Shown one piece after another: positions 50,420 to 58,464 of a DNA stretch of 64,000 nucleotides. Under the pieces are notes generated by a model. It saw nothing but the letters and a program-made list of their open reading frames with translations. It did no database searches and was not told the DNA's origin. Position numbers and translations under genes: made by a program. How positions within the stretch are numbered: position 1 is the first letter of the stretch; each line of letters starts with the position of its first letter. Source of the DNA: Nisaea sp. (GTDB lineage: Bacteria > Pseudomonadota > Alphaproteobacteria > Thalassobaculales > Thalassobaculaceae); assembly GCF_034670185.1 (NCBI RefSeq), contig NZ_JAXMNY010000003.1:372001-436000 (forward strand), given 5' to 3'.

Positions 50420-50460
50420 GCGGCACCGGCGCTTTTGCGGCGCCGGTGCCGCTGTCTTTT
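50420..50460 (+). terminator. Strong hairpin with T-rich tail between dctP and dctQ
   Basis: Perfect 13-bp arms GCGGCACCGGCGC/GCGCCGGTGCCGC close a 7-nt loop (50420-50452) and are followed by TGTCTTTT. It is probably an attenuator that limits transcription into dctQM relative to dctP. Confidence 0.8.
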
Positions 50461-50474
50461 CCGGAGGGACCGCT

Positions 50475-50978
50475 TTGCTGGGTTGGCTTTCGCGTCGCGC
50501 CGAGAATTTTCTCGCGCTGGTACTCGCTGCATTGTTCGCGAGCTTTCTCATACAGATTGTTTTCCGCTACGTGCTGAACCTGCCGCTGGGCTGGACGGTC
50601 GAGATGGTGTCGATCTGCTGGCTGTGGGGCATTCTGTTCGGCTACGCTTTTGTTGTCCGGGATAGCGACATTATCCGGCTGGACATCATCTACGACATGT
50701 TCCCGCGCGGCGGACGCCGGGCTCTTGACGTGATCACGGGCATGATATGCGCCGGTATATTTGCCTGGACGCTACCGAATGCCTGGGAATTCATCGATTT
50801 CATGAAGATCGAGAAGACGGCCTATATCCGGCTGCGCTTCGATTATGTCTTCGCCATTTATGTCCCCTTTGCGCTGGCCGTGATTTTCCGGTCCCTGCGC
50901 AGTGTCTGGTATGGCCTGTCCGGCAAAGGCCCCGCCTTCAGCCCTACGCACGGGGCGGAGACCCACGATTATGATTGA
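50475..50978 (+). CDS. dctQ: TRAP transporter small permease subunit
   Basis: A 167-residue membrane protein with four predicted helices. It begins at a TTG at 50475, placed 6 nt after GGAGGG. The DctQ pattern is seen in LALVLAALFASFLIQIVFRYVLNLPLGWTVEMVSICWLWGILFGYAFVVRDSDIIRLDIIYDMFP, cited here by its ends FRYVLNLPLGW and DIIRLDIIYD. It forms the small half of the sodium-driven TRAP carrier and its stop overlaps the dctM start by 8 bp. Confidence 0.92.
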   Translation: MLGWLSRRAENFLALVLAALFASFLIQIVFRYVLNLPLGWTVEMVSICWLWGILFGYAFVVRDSDIIRLDIIYDMFPRGGRRALDVITGMICAGIFAWTLPNAWEFIDFMKIEKTAYIRLRFDYVFAIYVPFALAVIFRSLRSVWYGLSGKGPAFSPTHGAETHDYD

Positions 50979-52266
50979 TCCGTTTACAGTCGCACTCCTG
51001 CTCATCCTGTTCCTGGCTTTCGGCGGGCTCTCGATGGGGCTGGCGATGATCTGCGGCGCCTTCACCTATCTGCTGCTTGGCGGTTTCGATCCCTCGATCG
51101 CCTCCGAGACGCTGCTGCAAGGGCTCTTCCACGGCTACACGCTGCTTGCCATTCCGCTCTTTATCCTGGCTGCCGACATCATGAATATCGGCACCCTGGC
51201 GGATCGCCTGCTGCGGTTCAGCCAGGCACTGGTCGGGCGTTTCAAGGGCGGGCTCGGCCATGTGAACGTGGTCTCGTCGCTGATTTTCTCCGGCATGTCC
51301 GGCTCCGCCGTCGCCGATGCCGTCGGCATGGGCAAGATCATCATCACCATGATGACCAAGGACGGGAAATATACCGGCTCCTATGCCGCTGCCATCACGG
51401 CGGCCTCGGCGACAATCGGACCGATCATCCCGCCCTCCATTCCCATGGTGCTTTATGCCCTGGTCTCGGATCAGTCGGTTGGCTACCTGTTCGCCGCCGG
51501 CATGTTGCCGGGGCTGCTTATGGGCGTCGTGCTGATCATCATGAACATGATCATCGCGCACCGCCGGGGTTTTGCGACCGACGAGGCCATCCCGTTGCGG
51601 GAGCTGCCGGCGACGACTTTCCGCGCCATACCGGCCCTGCTTCTGCCGGTCATTCTGCTGGGCGGTATCTATGGCGGCGTGATGACGCCGACGGAAGCTG
51701 CTGCCGTGGCCGCATTCTATGCCCTGTCAATTTCGGTGCTGCTCTACCGCTCGGTGACCTTCAAGGGCTTCTACCAGGCACTGCTCGGCTCCGCCCGGTC
51801 TACGGCAACGGTCGGTATCCTGATCGCTGGAGCCCTGACTTTCGACTATGTGGTGACGCGGGAGAACGTGCCGCAGATGATGGCTGATTTCCTCGCACAG
51901 TATGATCTTTCGCGTGTGGGTTTCCTGCTGGCCATCAATTTCATGTTCCTGGTCCTCGGCTGCATTCTCGAATCCGGTGCGATCCTGCTGATCATCGTGC
52001 CGATCTTCCTGCCGACGGCCCAGGCGCTGGGTATCGATCTGGTGCATTTCGGTGTCGTTGCCGTGGTCAATGCCATGCTCGGCCTGATTACTCCTCCCTA
52101 TGGCCTTCTGCTCTTCATCGTGGCCTCGATCACGAAGCAACCGCTGATCCGGATCGTCAAGGATCTGCTGCCTTTCCTAGCCGCTCTCCTGGTTGCACTT
52201 GGCGTGATTACCTTCGTGCCCGACTTCGTGCTCTTCCTGCCGCGTCTGCTTGGCTACAAGGGGTAG
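50971..52266 (+). CDS. dctM: TRAP transporter large permease subunit
   Basis: A 431-residue membrane protein from the ATG at 50971. DctM features are FGGLSMGLAMICGAFTYLLL, SLIFSGMSGSAVADAVGMGKIII (the family's helical-hairpin motif), ASATIGPIIPPSIPMVLYAL, and MTPTEAAAVAAFYALSISVL. The last part, LGCILESGAILLIIVPIFLPTA followed by NAMLGLITPPYGLLLFIVAS, is the second hairpin. It carries out solute transport with DctQ and DctP; the locus suggests shikimate or quinate as the solute. Confidence 0.95.
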   Translation: MIDPFTVALLLILFLAFGGLSMGLAMICGAFTYLLLGGFDPSIASETLLQGLFHGYTLLAIPLFILAADIMNIGTLADRLLRFSQALVGRFKGGLGHVNVVSSLIFSGMSGSAVADAVGMGKIIITMMTKDGKYTGSYAAAITAASATIGPIIPPSIPMVLYALVSDQSVGYLFAAGMLPGLLMGVVLIIMNMIIAHRRGFATDEAIPLRELPATTFRAIPALLLPVILLGGIYGGVMTPTEAAAVAAFYALSISVLLYRSVTFKGFYQALLGSARSTATVGILIAGALTFDYVVTRENVPQMMADFLAQYDLSRVGFLLAINFMFLVLGCILESGAILLIIVPIFLPTAQALGIDLVHFGVVAVVNAMLGLITPPYGLLLFIVASITKQPLIRIVKDLLPFLAALLVALGVITFVPDFVLFLPRLLGYKG

Positions 52267-52500
52267 ACTCACTGGCTTCGCCATCCAGCGACATGCATCT
52301 TCAGGTTGTGTATCGCTGGACTGGACGTCGTATGACGGGCAACATTGCTGACCTATGTTCAGGAGCTTCCGGGCGCTCTGAGAGATCGGAATGGCTGGAA
52401 GATGGAGTTGAGTGAACTCGATTCGGCCTCGACTCTTGGATTGCGTGCAGGCTTAGTCGCCCCATAGGCCTTGAGAAAAGAGCAATGGGGCGGAAGATCG

Positions 52501-53880
52501 ATGAAGAAATCATCTCCGGGTTTGAAAGAATCCGACTTCCACGACGCTGGTGGAGAATTGGTGCTGCGGCGTATCGAGCCACTATTCTATTCCAGATTCC
52601 CAGCCTTATCGAATATCGCCATTGCGGCTTTGATCTGCATTGCCGCGAAAGACCATGTCCCGCTTGAGTATCTTTTCGGATGGCTCCTGTTGATGGGGGG
52701 CGTCTCCACATACCGGATCATTCTCAACGGACGCTTTAGCCGCTCGGAAGTCGGCAGCTCTGACGCGCCGATGTGGGAGCAGCGCATGTTCCTGTGTGCG
52801 GCTGCGCAAGGATGCATCTGGGCGGCGATCGGTCTTGCCATAGCGATCTTTCCGATGCCAATCGAAGTCCTTGGCGTTGTGTTGATGGCAGCCTGCGGAA
52901 TGCTGGCAGGCGCGACCTTCACCATGACGGGCAGTCAGAAGGTCTTCCGGGCCTTTGTTCTGCCGGCCGGGATCGGCCCGACAATCGGCATCGCCTTCAT
53001 GGACGGAGATGCCGGTCTTGTTCTGGCACTCATGGCGGTGGTCTTTCTGGTTGTCGTGTTGATCTGGGGGTGGACCGTTTCAAAGGCGGCAGACGAGCGC
53101 CTGATGCTCGCTGCCGAGAAGGAGCACTTGCTTGCCAACCTCGAGCTGGCGCATCGGGAGGCGGAACTCGAGAAGGACCTGAAGCAGGAAACCTTCAACA
53201 AGCTGGGGCATGAATTGCGAACGCCGCTCAACAGCATTATCGGGTTCGCTGAAATCATTGGCACTGAGGCTGTTGGTCCAATCGGGAATGCCAAATACAA
53301 GGAATACGGATCACTCGTCGCAGAGAGTGGAAAACATTTGTCGAACCTGATCGACGAAATGTTGAACCTGGGGAAAAACGAGAGCCTTCAGGCATCGATC
53401 GATAAGGAGCCTGTGGATGTCGAGGAGATCATGGTCTTCTGCCGGGATTTGCTGGCTCCACTGGCAAGAAGGGGCGGTGTCGAGCTGCATGTCGTGCCTG
53501 CAGGGCATGGCGCCCCGCTGATCATTTCGGCAGAGCGTCTCAAGCTGCGTCAGGTTCTGATCAACCTGATCAACAACGCAATCCACTACACCTTGCCGGG
53601 CGGGCGGATTGACGTCGCCTTGAAGAGGAATGCCGACGGGTTTCTGGAAATCAGCGTTTCGGATACGGGTATCGGGATGGCCGAGGCTGATATTCCCAAG
53701 GCTCTGGAACCTTTCAATCAGCTCAAGGACGGTAAAAAGCATAACCCGGACGGAAAGGGTATCGGGCTTGCTCTATCCAAGAAGTTCGTTGAACTGCATG
53801 GCGGCAGTCTGAACATCGAAAGCACATTCGGAGTCGGCACGACAATCCGCGTCCTGCTCCCCGCTGGAGCGGAAGCATAA
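52501..53880 (+). CDS. Membrane sensor histidine kinase
   Basis: About 459 residues from the ATG at 52501 (GGAAG upstream). Six or so membrane helices occupy residues about 35-195. A coiled linker follows (EKEHLLANLELAHREAELEKDLKQ), then HisKA KLGHELRTPLNSIIGFAEIIG with His237 and ATPase boxes LINNAIHYTLPGG, VSDTGIGM and GKGIGLALSKKFVELHGG. No response regulator or PAS domain is evident. It follows the TRAP operon after a 234-bp gap, so a functional link to solute uptake is possible but unproven. Confidence 0.93.
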   Translation: MKKSSPGLKESDFHDAGGELVLRRIEPLFYSRFPALSNIAIAALICIAAKDHVPLEYLFGWLLLMGGVSTYRIILNGRFSRSEVGSSDAPMWEQRMFLCAAAQGCIWAAIGLAIAIFPMPIEVLGVVLMAACGMLAGATFTMTGSQKVFRAFVLPAGIGPTIGIAFMDGDAGLVLALMAVVFLVVVLIWGWTVSKAADERLMLAAEKEHLLANLELAHREAELEKDLKQETFNKLGHELRTPLNSIIGFAEIIGTEAVGPIGNAKYKEYGSLVAESGKHLSNLIDEMLNLGKNESLQASIDKEPVDVEEIMVFCRDLLAPLARRGGVELHVVPAGHGAPLIISAERLKLRQVLINLINNAIHYTLPGGRIDVALKRNADGFLEISVSDTGIGMAEADIPKALEPFNQLKDGKKHNPDGKGIGLALSKKFVELHGGSLNIESTFGVGTTIRVLLPAGAEA

Positions 53881-53970
53881 GAGCGCGGTGTTGGGCTGTG
53901 CATCGCAGCAGGGATATGGGCGTTTGATCTTGCTGCGGAGTGGGACAGGGATTAAATACGGCATCCCCAA

Positions 53971-54105
53971 AAGAAAAAATGCCGAGAACCCTTAGGTTCC
54001 CGGCAAGTTGAACAGGGAGGCTTCACGTCTGGGAGACGTAGGATCCCGAAGGACCCTCTACTTCAGGCGGGGGCCTGAAGGTCAGATGCTGCAAAGCAGC
54101 ACCGT
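53971..54105 (-). ncRNA. Candidate small RNA: five hairpins ending in an intrinsic terminator
   Basis: Read on the minus strand, the segment holds in order: TGCTGC-TTT-GCAGCA (54101-54087); CTTCAGGC-CCCC-GCCTGAAG (54080-54061, 8 bp perfect); GGGTCC-TTCG-GGATCC (54056-54041, a cUUCGg tetraloop stem with one G-U); ACGTCT-CCC-AGACGT (54039-54025); and a terminator stem GCCG/CGGC plus GAACC/GGTTC (54004-53981) followed by ATTTTTTCTTTT. There is no open frame of note. The C-rich loops and the single-stranded GCCTCCC (antisense to ribosome-binding sites) resemble trans-acting sRNAs. The architecture does not fit 6S RNA. The promoter is not clear. Confidence 0.6.
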
Positions 54106-54165
54106 GATAATGATTTAGATATGTCTATAAGACGTTAACGACCATGCATTTTTGTTCAGTTCCGA

Positions 54166-54182
54166 TATGCAAAAAATGCATA
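54166..54182. repeat. Interrupted palindrome TATGCA-N5-TGCATA
   Basis: Perfect 6-bp arms around AAAAA, about 60 bp upstream of the candidate sRNA 5' end on the minus strand, with a further ATGCAT at 54144-54149. It could be a regulator site for the sRNA. Confidence 0.4.
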
Positions 54183-54302
54183 GCCATTCGCCTTCATATG
54201 TCAAATTAGTGAAATGAAATAAATTGCGAATCAAAACCGGTATTCCCATTCGGCTTTAATATCGTTACGCCAATGGTGGGGTAGGCCGTTATTCCACTAT
54301 GC

Positions 54303-55202
54303 TCAAAACTGCGTCAGTGCGACTTCCTGAATGAGAAAGTCGCGCAATACGGTAATTCTTTTCGAGTGCCGTAGCTCTTCCGGGTAAACAAAATAGGCCG
54401 GGACCTGAGGGCCTTCGAGATCCGGCATAATGCGCACCAGGCTGCTGTCTTCCTGGGCCAGGTAATCCGGTATCGCGGCAATGCCGACGCCGCCCTGAAC
54501 GGCGCGCAGGATCGCATAGTAATTATTCACCGAGAAGGTGTTCATATGTGTGCGCCGGTTGCCGCCCGTCGCGACGTCGCGCAGCCAGTTCACGTTGGGA
54601 AAGGGCGGGTGCGGCGTATCACCGTAAAGCACCAGGCGATGGTCTTGAAGGTCTTCCGCAGTCTGCGGCATTCCCGCATGTTTCAGATAGGACGGGGCAG
54701 CGTAGAGGTGCAGTTTTATATTTTTTATATGGCGCTGAATCAGATCCGGCTGACGGGGCGGTGTCAGGCGGATGGCGACATCTGCCTGGCGCATGCCAAG
54801 ATCCAGCTCACCGTCATCGATGATCAGATTGACCGTGATCTCCGGATAAAGTTCCAGAAATTTGCCGATGCGTGAAGCAAGCCAGGTTGAGCCGAAGGCG
54901 ACCGGTGTGGTGATCTTCAGCGGGCCGCGCGGCAACTCCTTGCCTTCCGAGAGGCTGGCTTCGGCGGCGGCAAGCTTGGCGAAGACATCTCGCGCTGTCC
55001 GATACAGGGTTTCGCCCTGCTCGGTCAGAATCAGGCCGCGCGCATGTCTGTGAAAGAGCGCGACCTTGAGTGAGTCTTCGAGTTGACTGATTTGCCGGCT
55101 GACAGCGGACTGGCTGAGATTAAGGGTCTCACCTGCGTGCGTGAAGCTGCCTGCCTCAGCAACGGCATGAAATACCCGGAGTTTGTCCCAGTCCATGGCC
55201 AT
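54303..55202 (-). CDS. LysR-family transcriptional regulator
   Basis: A 299-residue LysR regulator. The N-terminal winged HTH is DKLRVFHAVAEAGSFTHAGETLNLSQSAVSRQISQLE, followed by the linker helix with LFHRHARGLILTEQGE. The effector domain begins LPRGPLKITTPVAFGSTWLASRIGKFLELYPEI. Segments such as DGELDLGMRQADVAIRLTPP place it in the group that includes GcvA- and AaeR-like regulators. It lies on the same strand, 138 bp downstream of trxB; a direct repeat GGCCAGAGGA precedes its start. Target genes unknown. Confidence 0.93.
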   Translation of the reverse strand: MAMDWDKLRVFHAVAEAGSFTHAGETLNLSQSAVSRQISQLEDSLKVALFHRHARGLILTEQGETLYRTARDVFAKLAAAEASLSEGKELPRGPLKITTPVAFGSTWLASRIGKFLELYPEITVNLIIDDGELDLGMRQADVAIRLTPPRQPDLIQRHIKNIKLHLYAAPSYLKHAGMPQTAEDLQDHRLVLYGDTPHPPFPNVNWLRDVATGGNRRTHMNTFSVNNYYAILRAVQGGVGIAAIPDYLAQEDSSLVRIMPDLEGPQVPAYFVYPEELRHSKRITVLRDFLIQEVALTQF

Positions 55203-55250
55203 GATGAACCGATCTCGCCTTTTTAGCTCACTGTTCCGCGCGTTATTCTA

Positions 55251-55278
55251 GGCCAGAGGAGTCCTGTGGGCCAGAGGA
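55251..55278. repeat. Direct repeat GGCCAGAGGA
   Basis: Two exact 10-bp copies (55251-55260 and 55269-55278) separated by 8 bp, in the gap between trxB and the LysR gene, about 50-75 bp before the LysR start. Confidence 0.4.
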
Positions 55279-55340
55279 ACACGATGTAAAAAGCACTTTA
55301 AGGCAAAAGGGTTATCGGATCGTTACCGGGTCGGCCGGAA

Positions 55341-56309
55341 TTACTCCGCCGCTACGGCAGCCTGATCCTCAAGCGCGGCGATATATTTCTCCGCTTCCAG
55401 CGCCGCCATGCAGCCCATTCCTGCCGCCGTCACGGCTTGCCGGTAGACCTTGTCGACACAGTCTCCGGCCGCATAAATGCCGGGAATCGAGGTTCGCGGG
55501 CTGCCGTTTTCGGTGATCAGATAGCCCTCGTCATCCGCTTCGAGCGCTTCTATGAACGGCTTTGTCGCCGGATCGTGACCGATGGCGACGAAGAATCCGG
55601 TCGCTGCGATTTCGGAAACGTCGCCGGTTTTCAGGTTCTTGATGCGCGCGCCTTCGACACCGGCCATCGGGCCTTCTCCGCCGAGCACTTCCTCGACGGC
55701 GCTGTCCCAGACCACATCGATCTTCTCGTGCCGGAACAGGCGCTCCTGCATGATCTTCTCGGCGCGCAGTGTGTCGCGGCGATGCACCAGCGTCACCTTG
55801 GAGGCGATATTGGCGAGATAGAGAGCTTCTTCGACCGCCGTGTTCCCGCCGCCGACCACGATGACTTCCTGGTTGCGGAAGAAGAACCCGTCGCAGGTGG
55901 CGCAGGCGGACACGCCTTTTCCGCTGTATTTCTGCTCGCTCTCCAGACCCAGCCACCGGGCCTGCGCGCCAGTGGCGATGATCACGGCGTCGGCGACGAA
56001 CGTGTCGCCGCTATCCATCGACAGCGTGTATGGCCGTTTGGAGAAATCGACGGAGGTTACGAGATCGTAGACGATCCGCGCGCCGACATGTTCGGCCTGT
56101 TTCTGCATCTGCTCCATCAGCCAGGGGCCTTGGATAACATCCGCGAACCCGGGATAGTTTTCCACCTCGGAGGTGATCGTCATCTGACCGCCTGGCTGTA
56201 GGCCTGCGAGCACAACCGGTTTGAGGTTGGCGCGGGCTGTGTAGATGGCGGCGGTCAGTCCGGCGGCGCCGGATCCGATGATGACAATTTTCTCGCGGTG
56301 TTCGGTCAT
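55341..56309 (-). CDS. trxB: Thioredoxin-disulfide reductase
   Basis: A 322-residue FAD/NADPH flavoprotein. The FAD motif is VIIGSGAAGLTAAIYTARANL, the redox-active disulfide is CATC (Cys136, Cys139), the NADPH motif is VVGGGNTAVEEALYLANIASKV followed by VHRRDTLRAEKI, and the C-terminal FAD segment is IPGIYAAGDCVDKVYRQAVTAAGMGC. All match low-molecular-weight TrxB. The start at 56309 (MTEHREKIVI) is the normal N terminus. It keeps thioredoxin reduced, and through it MsrA/B, ribonucleotide reductase and others. Confidence 0.96.
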   Translation of the reverse strand: MTEHREKIVIIGSGAAGLTAAIYTARANLKPVVLAGLQPGGQMTITSEVENYPGFADVIQGPWLMEQMQKQAEHVGARIVYDLVTSVDFSKRPYTLSMDSGDTFVADAVIIATGAQARWLGLESEQKYSGKGVSACATCDGFFFRNQEVIVVGGGNTAVEEALYLANIASKVTLVHRRDTLRAEKIMQERLFRHEKIDVVWDSAVEEVLGGEGPMAGVEGARIKNLKTGDVSEIAATGFFVAIGHDPATKPFIEALEADDEGYLITENGSPRTSIPGIYAAGDCVDKVYRQAVTAAGMGCMAALEAEKYIAALEDQAAVAAE

Positions 56310-56408
56310 GGGGGCGGGCAGTCCTGCTATCTGGGGGCGTCTCGGCCGGTCTCTGAGGGTTCCTTCGAACATAAGCAACAGGCGAGAGCGGAACAAGCCG
56401 CCCGAAGG

Positions 56409-56822
56409 TCATTCATAAGAAGATCCTGCATGTTTAGGCAGTTCGTCGTCGCAGGATGTCCAGGAAAGCCGCTCATCCCAGTAAACGTGAAATGCGGGAG
56501 TGACCGAATCCGGATCTTCCAGTGTTGCCGCGAAGAAATGGATTTCATCGGCGAACCGGTCGGAGCGGTAGGCAATAGGAGTTCCGCAATGCCCGCAGAA
56601 CAGGCGCTCCACGCCGGGCGAGGATGTGAAAATCGCAGGGGGCGTTCCTGTGAAATGCGCGGCTTCCCGGGGAACGCCGATATAGGTGGTGTATGCGGAG
56701 CCTGTCTGGCGTCTGCAGCTCTCGCAGTGGCAATGGCCAACCCAGTTCGCCGGGCCGGAAAATGTGTATCGGGTCGCGCCGCAGAGGCAATGCCCTCTCT
56801 GTTCGATCCCGGCATTCGCCAT
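56409..56822 (-). CDS. GFA-family zinc protein (second copy type)
   Basis: A 137-residue GFA protein with HCLCGATRYTFSGP (CxC), CHCESCRRQTGSAYTTYIGVPREAA (CxxC with the following conserved segment) and ERLFCGHCGTPIAYRSDR (CxxC). It binds two zincs. It is not a near copy of the GFA protein at 27525-27911: the surrounding residues differ and the C terminus carries a distinct HVYWDERLSWTSCDDELP tail. Function beyond zinc binding is unknown. It is divergent from the methyltransferase gene, sharing a gap of about 110 bp. Confidence 0.92.
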   Translation of the reverse strand: MANAGIEQRGHCLCGATRYTFSGPANWVGHCHCESCRRQTGSAYTTYIGVPREAAHFTGTPPAIFTSSPGVERLFCGHCGTPIAYRSDRFADEIHFFAATLEDPDSVTPAFHVYWDERLSWTSCDDELPKHAGSSYE

Positions 56823-56934
56823 GCCTATGCTCCACGGTTACGTGATTGTTCAAAAGCTGATTCTTGACAGCCACCAACCACGCCGTCATGTCTCATCTGG
56901 ATCCAGAAATAGCCCCAGCATTGGAATGCAATCC

Positions 56935-57735
56935 ATGCCCGATTGGCCCGCTTGGCTGACAGCCCTTCTTCTCGCGACCAATCTGGTGTCGCTGGTAGCG
57001 CTCTTCTTTGTTACCCGCCGGATGCTGAAGCTCCGCCGACAGAAAAAGCGTGCCTTTGCCTTTTCGGAATATCCCGTTCGGAAAGTGAAGCTGGAAGAGG
57101 TCGCGCCCTGTTTCGAGATGACCCGGTACGGGCCGAGCCCGGACTCCGAAGTCCGGTTCATCGGCGGGGAAGGCGTGGTTGCGTCACTCTCCGACCGGGA
57201 GTCCTGGGTCATGGCGGCGCTGGCGAAGAATGTGAAACGGGTCTTCGAATTCGGCACCTGCTCCGGCAAGACCGCGCATGTGTTTGCGCAGAATGCCGCG
57301 CCGGACTCGGAAATCTTCACGCTGACGCTGCATCCCGACGATCTCGCCGCGACGGAATTCGGATTAGGGGATGACAAGGAACACCGGGACATCGCGGTGG
57401 CCGAGTCTTCTTTCGAGACATTTTACTACAACGGCCAGCCTTCGGAAAAACACATAAAGCAGATCTTTTCCGACAGTAAATCCTATGATGAGGAGCCGCT
57501 GCGCGGTTCCGTGAATTTGGTTTTTATCGATGGCGCACACACCCGTTCCTATGTCGAGAGCGACACCCGCAAAGCACTGAACATGCTGACGGATGACGGG
57601 GTGATCCTGTGGCACGACTACAAACCGGATGCACCGGATGTGTTTGCGTTTCTGAACGAGCTGTCCAGGACGTTGCCGCTGATGCATATCGCGGATACCA
57701 ACCTGGTAATGTACCGGCGCGAGAAAGCATCCTGA
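56935..57735 (+). CDS. Membrane-anchored class I SAM-dependent methyltransferase
   Basis: About 266 residues from the ATG at 56935 (an ATG at 56926 is equally possible). An N-terminal membrane anchor, WPAWLTALLLATNLVSLVALFFVTRRM, precedes a basic linker and a Rossmann methyltransferase domain (Methyltransf_24 type). Motif I is RVFEFGTCSGKTAHVFAQ, the post-I acidic region DSEIFTLTLHPDD follows, and VNLVFIDGAHTRSYVESDTRKAL carries motif IV. The anchor suggests action at the inner membrane. Related enzymes act on sugars, lipids or polysaccharides; no operon partner identifies the substrate. Confidence 0.85.
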   Translation: MPDWPAWLTALLLATNLVSLVALFFVTRRMLKLRRQKKRAFAFSEYPVRKVKLEEVAPCFEMTRYGPSPDSEVRFIGGEGVVASLSDRESWVMAALAKNVKRVFEFGTCSGKTAHVFAQNAAPDSEIFTLTLHPDDLAATEFGLGDDKEHRDIAVAESSFETFYYNGQPSEKHIKQIFSDSKSYDEEPLRGSVNLVFIDGAHTRSYVESDTRKALNMLTDDGVILWHDYKPDAPDVFAFLNELSRTLPLMHIADTNLVMYRREKAS

Positions 57736-57744
57736 GTTTGTGGA

Positions 57745-58296
57745 TTATCGGAAGTCTGAGCAGGAATAGTGCGCCGTAAAGTCTGATGCGCCCGTCTGTG
57801 CTCCGGGAGCTCTGTGCTGAAGCGTATAGAGGCTGAGTCCGAGGACGACATCGATCGTTCCATCCGACGATGACATTGGCAGCATCAACCGTTCCGCCCG
57901 CCAGGTTTCCTGAGATGCGAGCTTTTCTTCGACTGCGCCATACATAAGGGCCGGGCGGCCCACGATCTCAAGCCATCGCCCGCGCATGGCCGGGTAATCG
58001 ACAGTCCCGACGATTTCGCACAGGGTGCGGCCGCGAATAATTTTTCCCCAGGCACCGTTCACGGTTTCGCCGGCTAGCTGGCAGACAAAATCGCCCCTAT
58101 TCAGGTCGAACCTGTAAATCCAGACAAATGGCAGCAAAGAGGGAATGGAGTTGGGAGAGAAGGCTTTGCGCTGTGGCACCAACGCGTCCCCGCGTGCATC
58201 CAGCCAGGCCCCAAAGAACGCAAACAGGCTGTCATTCGCATGTGGAATGCGCCTGCGGAGTTCCGTCAGGGCTTTTTCTTTGCCGGTTTCGTTCAT
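57745..58296 (-). CDS. PAS_5-type single-domain protein
   Basis: A 183-residue protein matching the PAS_5 family that is expanded in Rhodospirillales. It has an N-terminal helix with FFGAWLDARGDALVPQRKAFSPNSIPSLLPFVWIYRFDLNRGDFVCQLAGETVN, recognised by the P(R)xxFxPxxIPxLLPxVWxY spacing. A GRTLCEIV helix and the final strand DVVLGLSLY complete the pattern. No output domain is attached. Such proteins are thought to sense small ligands or act as adaptors; function is unknown. It converges with the methyltransferase gene from 9 bp away. Confidence 0.82.
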   Translation of the reverse strand: MNETGKEKALTELRRRIPHANDSLFAFFGAWLDARGDALVPQRKAFSPNSIPSLLPFVWIYRFDLNRGDFVCQLAGETVNGAWGKIIRGRTLCEIVGTVDYPAMRGRWLEIVGRPALMYGAVEEKLASQETWRAERLMLPMSSSDGTIDVVLGLSLYTLQHRAPGAQTGASDFTAHYSCSDFR

Positions 58297-58464
58297 CTGA
58301 CCGCAGAGCTGTGATCGAGTGTTGCGTTACCCAAGATACTTTAGAAAGAGTATCATGTTGCTTTCTAAAGGCGCTTTTTGCCACAGCAATTTCGGTCAGA
58401 GTCTGGGCGACACCGTTTACGGGACGATTTTCGGCTAGTTACGTAATTGTCCGGGTGCTGGTCT

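Larger units (their letters stand above)
53881..54302. other. 422-bp intergenic region
   Basis: It contains the candidate sRNA (53971-54105) and, upstream of it, AT-rich sequence with the interrupted palindrome TATGCA-AAAAA-TGCATA (54166-54182). The rest, up to the LysR gene end, shows no gene that I can support. Confidence 0.6.

Noticed and set aside
53971..54105. 6S RNA
   Set aside because: The segment is a chain of separate hairpins and lacks the long closing stem and central bubble of 6S RNA.
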